From NCBI GenBank assembly GCA_031291845.1, contig JARLIH010000256.1:1-64000 (forward strand): DNA of 64,000 bases, read 5' to 3'. Position numbers and translations under genes: made by a program. Numbering within the stretch: the first letter of the stretch is position 1; each line of letters starts with the position of its first letter. This stretch comes from Isosphaeraceae bacterium (GTDB lineage Bacteria; Planctomycetota; Planctomycetia; Isosphaerales; Isosphaeraceae). Shown piece by piece: positions 9,112 through 15,998 of the stretch. The notes under the pieces were generated by a model. It ran no database searches. It worked only from the letters and a program-made list of their open reading frames with translations, and was not told where the DNA came from.

Positions 9112-11060
9112 CGACCACCACGTTTCTTCGCTATGGATGCCACCCGTAAGCCCTTGCGAGTCAACTTCAACTTGCGCAGATAGCCGAGGGTTGCCTGCGA
9201 GCCTCGGTGACCAGCCGGGGCGAGATTCCATGCCCCCTTTGGATCGGGAGATACCTCGTCAGCACTCAGCGAGTGAGCGCTGTCCAATAGCGAAAAATCG
9301 TTTCCGGGCCAGCGCCCGCGGTCGCCGATTCGCAACACCGGCCTGCCGCCCCCCGCCATCTCTGCCACCCGTTCGATGACGGTCAACTTGGTCGTCTCCG
9401 GCGCAACGACGTCGACTGAATGGCCCGATCTCAGAGCCACAGCGCCAGTGTAGCTCGACGAGAGGAGCAATGCATGAACGTATTCCCAAAGAGGCCCAGG
9501 AAATACCCCGTCCGCAGGCGTCAGGGTGATCTGTTTCAGCCGGAGCGAGAAGGACGCCAATCGAATTACGAATGGATCGGAACACAACCCATCAGCTACC
9601 TGCTTAAGTTCGGGACCAACTTCTTCGCGATCGTCCGGGCACTTATCGTCGGCCAGGCCTCCGACCTCGGCACCGTTGTAATAGCCGATGACCACCCGGT
9701 CCCACAGGTCTTTCGACAGGGCATCTTGGAGGGACCGCCGTACGGATTTCCCTCGCCCGGTCGCAATGCCGATGTAGCAGCCCGCGCGAAGGAGCCGCTC
9801 GAATTCAAAGGCCATAGTCTGAGGGAGCGGACCATGCCGCTCGGCCTCATGGCAGAGCGTTCCGTCGTAGTCCAAGGCGAGCCCGCAGTAGGTTGAATTA
9901 ATCAGCGTCGAGCACGCCAGGCGATAGGCTTCGCGCCACGAATCAAGACGTCCGGAACACGACAACTCGGGGACCGTGGTCCGGACCTTTCGCTCGATAG
10001 CCAGCCGCTCGTCTGGCGGCACGCCGCTCTCCTCTGGCGGTAGGTTTCGATAGACGTTCAGGTGGTAGATTTCCCTCCCAAAAGTCGGAACTCCAGGGTC
10101 TCCCGGATCGAATCCCCTCGCTCTGCCGGCGCTCGCGGTCACGAAGAAACCCCGGGACATCGCGGCGATCGCCGCAAGATAACCGGAGTGCGACACGTCG
10201 AGCCGGACGACGGGGACATCCGGCGGCAGCAGACCGAGCATCGCGTCGGCGATTTGGCGGTCGTCGTCGCAGACAATAGCCAGAACCGCTGATTCCTGAC
10301 CTCGCTTCGCGATCCAGTGGTGTCTGCCGTGCGCGAAGTGCCGGTAATCGGCCACCTGGACCGATCCGAGGGCGGCCTCGGTGAATTTCGATTCGATGTC
10401 GACGGCGGCTGGGAGGGTCGAGGGTCCGTGCAGGACGACGAGGGTGTTTCGGCTCCAAAGCTCTGCGCATCTGAGGTCGACGGCCTTGGCATCCATCCAG
10501 GAACGGTCGCAGATCAGATCATGGAACGAGCGGGGCAGGATTGGGGCGGCACCGAGAGCGTCGGCGTACGCGCGGGCAAGGAGAATGGAGAACGCCAAAA
10601 GGGAGTTCACGGCAAGAAAGCCGTCCTTGCCGCAGGGCGGGGCGAATTCGAAGCAGTCCACGAAGCGATACTTCGCTGCGGCGGCTACCAGCGGAGATTC
10701 CGGCGTGGCACACCACACCATCAGGCTCCTCGGCTCCTCCGAGACGAGGTGGTGGAACCCGCCAAGGACGTCCGGATTCTTTCCCCCGGCGGTGGGGATG
10801 AAGACCGCAAGATCGCGAAGATCTGCCGAAGAGCCGACCAGTTGGAGAGGCGTCATCGCCTGGGCGATGCGCTTGGTGTGGTGAGCGTGGAGAGCGCTCG
10901 CGAGGTGGGCGACCGTGAAAGAGCCGCCCGAGCCGATGGCGAGGAGGGGAAGGCTAGTCAAGCCGCGGAACGCCCGAACGATGCCGTCGAGCGGATGTTT
11001 CATGGACCAATCGAAAGTGGTCGGCAGGGAATCTAGTTCTGCCGTAAATGGTTTGCCCAC
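9108..11060 (-). CDS. SIS-domain isomerase fused to HAD phosphatase
   Basis: A two-enzyme fusion of about 650 residues. The N-terminal half is a double SIS (sugar isomerase) unit: LLAIGSGGSFTVAHLA at 40-55 and a second half with ESKFTEAAL and DYRHFAHGRH, like the isomerase part of GlmS. The C-terminal half is a Cof/SPP-type HAD phosphatase with motif I LDYDGTL, motif II IATGRG, a Lys in TKLTVIE and motif IV IGDRGRWPGND. It should isomerise or bind a phosphosugar and dephosphorylate it. The longest frame reaches 11198, but its first 46 residues look non-coding, so I prefer the GTG at 11060; this start is uncertain. It is the first gene of the operon and its stop is fused to the next start. Confidence 0.8.
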   Translation of the reverse strand: MGKPFTAELDSLPTTFDWSMKHPLDGIVRAFRGLTSLPLLAIGSGGSFTVAHLASALHAHHTKRIAQAMTPLQLVGSSADLRDLAVFIPTAGGKNPDVLGGFHHLVSEEPRSLMVWCATPESPLVAAAAKYRFVDCFEFAPPCGKDGFLAVNSLLAFSILLARAYADALGAAPILPRSFHDLICDRSWMDAKAVDLRCAELWSRNTLVVLHGPSTLPAAVDIESKFTEAALGSVQVADYRHFAHGRHHWIAKRGQESAVLAIVCDDDRQIADAMLGLLPPDVPVVRLDVSHSGYLAAIAAMSRGFFVTASAGRARGFDPGDPGVPTFGREIYHLNVYRNLPPEESGVPPDERLAIERKVRTTVPELSCSGRLDSWREAYRLACSTLINSTYCGLALDYDGTLCHEAERHGPLPQTMAFEFERLLRAGCYIGIATGRGKSVRRSLQDALSKDLWDRVVIGYYNGAEVGGLADDKCPDDREEVGPELKQVADGLCSDPFVIRLASFSLRLKQITLTPADGVFPGPLWEYVHALLLSSSYTGAVALRSGHSVDVVAPETTKLTVIERVAEMAGGGRPVLRIGDRGRWPGNDFSLLDSAHSLSADEVSPDPKGAWNLAPAGHRGSQATLGYLRKLKLTRKGLRVASIAKKRGGR

Positions 11061-11315
11061 GGGCGATTTCCATGAGTGAGTGGGTTGGGCGAGCCACCGG
11101 AAACACCACCCCTCCGTCACGAAACCGACCGCGAAACGGCCCAGCCTCCCGCAAGACAGGTGCGTACCGATGACGTTGCACGGTCCTCCGAGGCGCACTG
11201 ACGCTCGGTCGGGCCGTAGGGCGAATGCCTATTCTATCGACCGTGCCGGGCTAATACTTGGGTGAAGCGGCGATGGCTCGGATTTTTTGGACACTAGGGG
11301 GCCGGAAAAGGTGTC

Positions 11316-11373
11316 GGGCCGGAAAAGGTGCCAGGAACCGTTCACGAACGGCTCCCGGCACCTTTTCCGGCCC
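11316..11373. repeat. Palindromic repeat with 28-nt arms
   Basis: 11316-11343 is the reverse complement of 11346-11373 except for two positions, around a 2-nt centre. The core, AGGAACCGTTC and its mirror with flanking GGAAAAGGTGCC, recurs at 15455-15506. A partial extra arm lies at 11302-11315. These are probably copies of one repetitive palindrome family. With no gene between 11061 and 11559, it may also end transcripts. Confidence 0.85.
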
Positions 11374-11559
11374 CCAGCGAAGTCGTTATCGCTCGACTGG
11401 GTGCGCGGGCCGGCGGACCTGGAGGCCGGCGCGGCTCGAGGGTGAAAGCGTGAGGACCTCCACAAATTCCTCGCCGAGGACAGATCTTTGATCAGATCCG
11501 CGGGAGTCACTGGCGCAAGAAAACGTCTCGCCGCAGGCTGGGCGAACGCTCACTTTACG

Positions 11560-12120
11560 TCATTGCTCATTGCCGGCTTCGGCGACGGCCGCCTTCTCCG
11601 GGAGGTCGCGCACGTCGAGCCAGAGCAACTCGAGGCTGACGCCGGCCGCGACGACGAGCAGCCACTCGCCCGGCTTGTTCCACCAAGCGAGCACCCCCCC
11701 CGTGGCGAACGCGAACGCTACGGCGAGAATGATCAGTGATAGTCGACGGTGGAACCGACCGATGTCCGTTTCGTGGAATTCGGCGAGCGAGTGAAACACA
11801 TGCCGGCCCTCATCGTGGGGCGTGCAGAATGCTTTGAGTGCACACGCGTTGCACGTCGCGGCTGGGGCCTTGTAGGTGGCCAGCTTGTTGCGATCGTCGA
11901 GCGTGTACAAGGTAAGCATCTCCCCCTGCGGGCACTCGTACCGGTCGAAATCGACGTCGTACGCGAACCCGGTGTGAGCGTACCTCCGGGCGCGCTGAAA
12001 GTGGGCCCTGGCCAGGGACTCGAGGATCCAGCCGCCGGTCCACAGGGCGAGCAGGTACGCCAGCAGCAGCACAAGGGCAAGGTCGAGTGTGAGCCCCCAA
12101 GCGGTGATCGTCGGTAACAT
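11560..12120 (-). CDS. Membrane protein with transposase-like Cys cluster
   Basis: The 186-residue protein has one N-terminal helix (about 10-32) and two C-terminal helices (about 126-147 and 152-170). Between them is a soluble loop with Cys63, Cys90, Cys93 and Cys99 (CPQGEMLT and CNACALKAFC). That cysteine spacing and context closely resemble the zinc-binding tail of IS1182-type DDE transposases, here placed in a membrane protein. It probably binds a metal. A GGGAG site precedes the ATG. It starts 33 bp after the nitric oxide reductase gene and is likely cotranscribed, perhaps as an assembly or sensing accessory. I recognise no named family. Confidence 0.7.
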   Translation of the reverse strand: MLPTITAWGLTLDLALVLLLAYLLALWTGGWILESLARAHFQRARRYAHTGFAYDVDFDRYECPQGEMLTLYTLDDRNKLATYKAPAATCNACALKAFCTPHDEGRHVFHSLAEFHETDIGRFHRRLSLIILAVAFAFATGGVLAWWNKPGEWLLVVAAGVSLELLWLDVRDLPEKAAVAEAGNEQ

Positions 12121-12153
12121 CCCAAGAAGCTCCCTGGCGTAGCGTGGCCCGGC

Positions 12154-14448
12154 TCAGGCTCGTGCGGCCCCGGGCGGAGCGATCTCAGTATACAGAGTGG
12201 CCTCGAGGGGTTGCCCGATCTGGTCCGCCGGAGCCGGGGTCTTGCGCGTCCGTAGCGCGACCTTGAGGGTCAGCCAGACGAGCGGGGCCGAGCCGGCCAT
12301 GAATACCGCGTCGCCCGGCATTCGCGCCCACGACAGCCACGGGTAGTTCTTAAACCACTCCGTCCTTGCGTGCCAGTAACCGTTGGTCACGACATCGCCA
12401 AGTTGCAACACGCCCAACGGAAACAGATGCCCGAGGATCATCAGCATCAGCCCGATATTCGTCGCCCAGAACGAGAATCGCACCAATCCTTCGTTCCAGT
12501 CTTCGGGGCGGGCCAGGTATCGCGTGCAGAAGACCAGGAGCGCCAGGGCCAGCATGCCGTACACGCCCATGAAGGCCGCGTGGCCGTGGTTCGAGGTAAG
12601 AAGCGTGCCGATCTCGTAATAGCTCACGACAGGCAGATTGATCAGGAACCCGAATACCCCGGCACCGAGGAAGTTCCAGAAGCCGACCGAGGCGAGGAAC
12701 AGCACCGCGTAACGGTGTGGAAACGCCCCCCCACTCCCGGTCTGCCGCCGCGTGCCGAGCTGGAGGAACGACCACGCCTCGACCGTCAGGAGCGTTAGTG
12801 GGATCACTTCGGCCGCCGAGAAGAATGCTCCGAGCGCCATCTCGACCGCAGGGCCGCCACTAAAGTAGCAGTGGTGCAGCGTCCCGACCACACCGCCGAT
12901 CGAGTAGAGCATCACGTCGAAGTAGATCAGCCGCGTCGCCGACCGCTCCGAGACAATCCCCATCAGTACGAAGATGAGCGCCACCAGCATCGTCGTGAAC
13001 AGCTCAAGGAAGTCCTCGACCCAAAGGTGAACAACCCAGAACCGCCAGAAGTCGCCAATCGCGAATGTGGACTGCGTGCGTGTCAGCAGGCCGACGGCGT
13101 AGAAAGCCGGGATCGAGAGCGAGCTGTAGAGAAACAGCCAGGGTAGATTGCCTCGACTCTCAACCTTCAAGCGAGGACCTAGCCCCCGGTAGATGATCAC
13201 AACCCAGAGCACCATCCCAACGATCAGCAGATACATCCAGAATCGGCCCAACTCCAGATACTCCCACCCCTGCGCCCCGAAAAACGACCGGAGACCTCGT
13301 GGTAACAGGCTGTGGTAACTCAGGTACTCTCCCCCCAAACTGCCAAAGACAACCACCGCCAAAGCGCCTAGCAGCAAAGCGGAAAGCACTCCCTGCCCGC
13401 GTGGCTCGCGTCCGGAGATGAGAGGCGCGAGAAAAATTCCGGCCGCCAGGTAGGCCGTTGCTACGAAGAAGATCGCCATCTGAAGGTGCCACGTCCGAGT
13501 CAGGTTGTACGGCAGCAATTGGGGAAGGTCGATCCCAAAGAAACCGCCGGTCTCGACCATGTAGTGCACCGTTGCGCCGCCGATCAGGTTCTGAAGCAGG
13601 AACAGCACAGCGACGACCAGGAAGAACCAGGCGGTCACTCGCTGGGCGGGCGTCAGCGCGACGGACGCCGGGGAGTTGAACCGCACCTGCCGCTCCTCGG
13701 TCTCGTGCCAGCCGACAACACGCGAATGGCGGCCGTAGAAGCCCAGGACCACGCCGCTACCACCCAGCAGCGTGACGAGTGACAAAGCGCTCCACATGAT
13801 TGCGTCGCCGGTGAGCGCGTTGCCGACCAATTCCTCAGGCGGCCAGTTATTCGTATAGGAATATGGTTTATCGGGACGGCGGGCTACACTCGTCCAAGCC
13901 GTCCAGGCGATGAACGCCGTGATCGTGCGGGAGTCCTCGGCGCTGGTAATCATGTTGGGCTTAAGCCCTTCGCCGCTGACCTTCCGGCTGTATACGAGCT
14001 CACCGAAGTGGGCGTGGATCTCGTCGAAGGCCGAAGCCTGCCCGTCGGACCAGACCAGCGTTCCCGTCGTTGGGTCGTAGCGATTGGCTTGCAGCTCGCG
14101 CTGTGTCCGTCCCCGCGCCGCCTCGTCCCCACCGTACCGCTTGTTCATGTGCAGAGCCATGCGGTGTAGGTAGTCGGCCGTAAAATCCGGACCGAGGTAA
14201 GCCCCGTGGCCGTACACCGTACCAAACTGCATCAGGCCGTACGTGAGGAACTGCTCCTGGCCGTCGAGAATTTGCTGCCTCGTAAACAGCACCTGGCCCG
14301 CCTCGTCGACGATTCGCTCAGGGACCGGCGCGTGGTCCTGGTAGATCCGGATCGCCGAGAACGTCAGTACGGAGAACCCGACGATAAACGTGAGGATCGA
14401 TCCTTGCAACCAAAGTGGCGAGACGGTCATTTGGCGTCGAGTATTCAT
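12154..14448 (-). CDS. norB: Quinol-dependent nitric oxide reductase (qNOR)
   Basis: The 764-residue protein has the size and layout of single-subunit qNOR. An N-terminal membrane helix and a large periplasmic domain are followed by twelve or more helices of the haem-copper oxidase type. The metal-ligand motifs are all present: HLWVE near 473, GTLHHCYF with the His pair near 523, and NHGHAAFMG with His at 621 and 623. It reduces two NO to N2O with electrons from the quinol pool at the cytoplasmic membrane. No separate cytochrome c subunit (norC) is nearby, as expected for qNOR. Its neighbours are a small Cys-cluster membrane protein 33 bp downstream and a four-helix membrane protein upstream. 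The role may be NO detoxification rather than respiration. Confidence 0.93.
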   Translation of the reverse strand: MNTRRQMTVSPLWLQGSILTFIVGFSVLTFSAIRIYQDHAPVPERIVDEAGQVLFTRQQILDGQEQFLTYGLMQFGTVYGHGAYLGPDFTADYLHRMALHMNKRYGGDEAARGRTQRELQANRYDPTTGTLVWSDGQASAFDEIHAHFGELVYSRKVSGEGLKPNMITSAEDSRTITAFIAWTAWTSVARRPDKPYSYTNNWPPEELVGNALTGDAIMWSALSLVTLLGGSGVVLGFYGRHSRVVGWHETEERQVRFNSPASVALTPAQRVTAWFFLVVAVLFLLQNLIGGATVHYMVETGGFFGIDLPQLLPYNLTRTWHLQMAIFFVATAYLAAGIFLAPLISGREPRGQGVLSALLLGALAVVVFGSLGGEYLSYHSLLPRGLRSFFGAQGWEYLELGRFWMYLLIVGMVLWVVIIYRGLGPRLKVESRGNLPWLFLYSSLSIPAFYAVGLLTRTQSTFAIGDFWRFWVVHLWVEDFLELFTTMLVALIFVLMGIVSERSATRLIYFDVMLYSIGGVVGTLHHCYFSGGPAVEMALGAFFSAAEVIPLTLLTVEAWSFLQLGTRRQTGSGGAFPHRYAVLFLASVGFWNFLGAGVFGFLINLPVVSYYEIGTLLTSNHGHAAFMGVYGMLALALLVFCTRYLARPEDWNEGLVRFSFWATNIGLMLMILGHLFPLGVLQLGDVVTNGYWHARTEWFKNYPWLSWARMPGDAVFMAGSAPLVWLTLKVALRTRKTPAPADQIGQPLEATLYTEIAPPGAARA

Positions 14449-14525
14449 ACGTTCTTATCCCGTTCAATGACGTCGGTGCGGTGACGATGGCTAACATGAT
14501 TCCACCGGAGATCTACAAACGAACG

Positions 14526-14960
14526 TTACCCTAATCCGGCCACCGCGCCTTCAGCCGGCTCGGTGCCTTGGCTGTGGGTGACGGCCCCCAGCGCAAGGGC
14601 GGCCGCCAGGGCGATGGCGGCGAACAACAGGGGTGCGAACAGCGGTGCGCCGTAGACGAACCGATCCCAGAGGCTCGCGGCCGGGGCGGTCAGGTCGGCC
14701 GCGACGTGGAAGGAAAAACCGAGCAACGCCACAGCGACCTGCGCCGCCATCACCGCCTGCGCCAGCTTGACCAGGGGCCGATTGTCGTAGACCACGAGAA
14801 CCGCGGCAAGGCTCGACACCGCTTTTGCGCTGGCGACCACTCCGACCCACTCCGAGGTCCGGAAAAAGCCGTACTGCCCATGGTCGGCGAGAGTCGACAC
14901 GACGTTGCCGAGGAAGCCGCTGAGGGCCAGCAGAACCACCCACCGCGCCCACTCCACCAA
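14526..14960 (-). CDS. Four-helix membrane protein beside NO reductase
   Basis: The 144-residue hydrophobic protein has four predicted membrane helices, at about 5-25, 40-60, 66-88 and 100-125. I recognise no domain and see no metal-ligand motif. The start is uncertain: the frame opens with TTG then GTG, and no strong ribosome site is visible. It lies 77 bp upstream of the NO reductase gene on the same strand, so cotranscription is plausible and a role near that enzyme is possible, but this rests on position alone. Confidence 0.55.
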   Translation of the reverse strand: MVEWARWVVLLALSGFLGNVVSTLADHGQYGFFRTSEWVGVVASAKAVSSLAAVLVVYDNRPLVKLAQAVMAAQVAVALLGFSFHVAADLTAPAASLWDRFVYGAPLFAPLLFAAIALAAALALGAVTHSQGTEPAEGAVAGLG

Positions 14961-15108
14961 CCGCGAGAAGTGAATCGGTGTCAGATCTGAATGGCACTCG
15001 GCTTACGCTTAAGGCCAACGGCCTTATTGAGATAGACAAACATCGGCCGCCTTGCGAGAAGTATGGGTGATTCACGCTCCCATGCTTGTCTCGGCAAGGA
15101 GGCCGACG

Positions 15109-15440
15109 ATGTCCCAGAGTACACGACGTTGGGTATCCGAAAAGGTCAATTCGCTCGGAGAGTCTGATGTCCTGCCGTTCCACGAGATCCTGGACGCCAA
15201 GATGGTTGAGGCTGCCTTGGCCGAAGAGATTGTCACGTTCTGCGAACGGTGTATACGTCTTTGGTGGCGCTTTGCATGTTCCTCTCCCAGGTGCTCGACC
15301 CAGACCATTCGTGTCGCGCCGCTGTCGCGCGGTTGATCGTTTGGCTCACGGTCAATGGTCGCAAGCCCTGCGCGCCAGACACGAACAGTTACTGCGAAAC
15401 GCGTCAGCGATTGGCTTCAGGCGTCATCGTTCAACTGAGA
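15109..15440 (+). pseudogene. IS4-like transposase N-terminal remnant, frameshifted
   Basis: The ATG at 15109 follows an AAGGAGG site. The frame reads LPFHEILDAKMVEAALAEE, typical of the start of IS4-like transposases in planctomycetes, until about 15248. It then shifts frame and continues as TSLVALCMFLSQVLDPDHSC and IVWLTVNGRKPCAPDTNSYC. The sequence ends at the palindromic repeat near 15455, before any DDE catalytic residues. One frameshift and a truncation make it non-functional. Confidence 0.8.
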
Positions 15441-15454
15441 CCAGGAAAAGGCGC

Positions 15455-15538
15455 CCGGAAAAGGAGTCAGGAACCGTTCATGAACGGTTCCTGACTCCTT
15501 TTTCGGCTTTTCGGTTCCTGACTCCTTTTTCGGCTTTT
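15455..15538. repeat. Perfect-core palindrome plus duplicated arm
   Basis: 15455-15480 is the reverse complement of 15481-15506 with one mismatch and no loop. The right arm is then repeated directly: 15485-15511 equals 15512-15538 (27 bp). The core AGGAACCGTTCATGAACGG is shared with 11316-11373. It truncates the IS4-like remnant, so it may have inserted there or marks the recombination point. Confidence 0.85.
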
Positions 15539-15598
15539 AACACCTTTGCCGGCCCTCATCCTCCTTTCTCGAGCTTGCCTGACGCTATGACACCTTTT

Positions 15599-15882
15599 CC
15601 GGCCACCTGCGCGTCGCGGGCTGCTTCGGCCACACCACGGGGGTTCAGGATGTCGACGTCTCCCCGGACCGCCGCTTCGTCCGTTCCGCCAGCTACGACA
15701 TGACAGTGCGCCTTTGGGAGCTGCCAACCGGCCGACTGGTTCGCACCTTCGAGGGGCACACCGCCGGCGTGCTCGCGCCTGGCTTCACAGCCGATGGCAC
15801 TCGTGCGCTTTCAGCCGGCGGCAAAGGAGATAACAGCGTCCGGCTCTGGAACCTTGGGATCCCTCCCCGCCCGTCACGATAA
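15599..15882 (+). pseudogene. Orphan WD40-repeat fragment
   Basis: The plus frame reads about two WD40 blades: GHTTGVQDVDVSPDRRFV, SYDMTVRLWELPTGRLV, FEGHTAGVLAPGFTADGT and a last DNSVRLWNLG before the stop at 15880-15882. The GH and W-[ED] positions are clear. No start, ribosome site or N-terminal part exists; sequence before about 15599 is repeat DNA. It is the C-terminal scrap of a larger WD40 protein (often a serine/threonine kinase or cytochrome-linked protein in planctomycetes). Confidence 0.75.
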
Positions 15883-15998
15883 CCGCGAGTCAGCATGCGG
15901 GACAACCGATCGAGCGGCGCTTGTCCCCACTGCCAGACGGTCCGTTGCGGGGCGTTCCGGCCGCTCAGCGACCCGGACGGAGCGCTTGCGCGGGACAA

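Noticed and set aside
11061-11198. Upstream extension of the SIS-HAD gene
   Set aside because: The 46 extra residues are Cys/Trp/Arg-rich with no ribosome site and do not look like the SIS family start.
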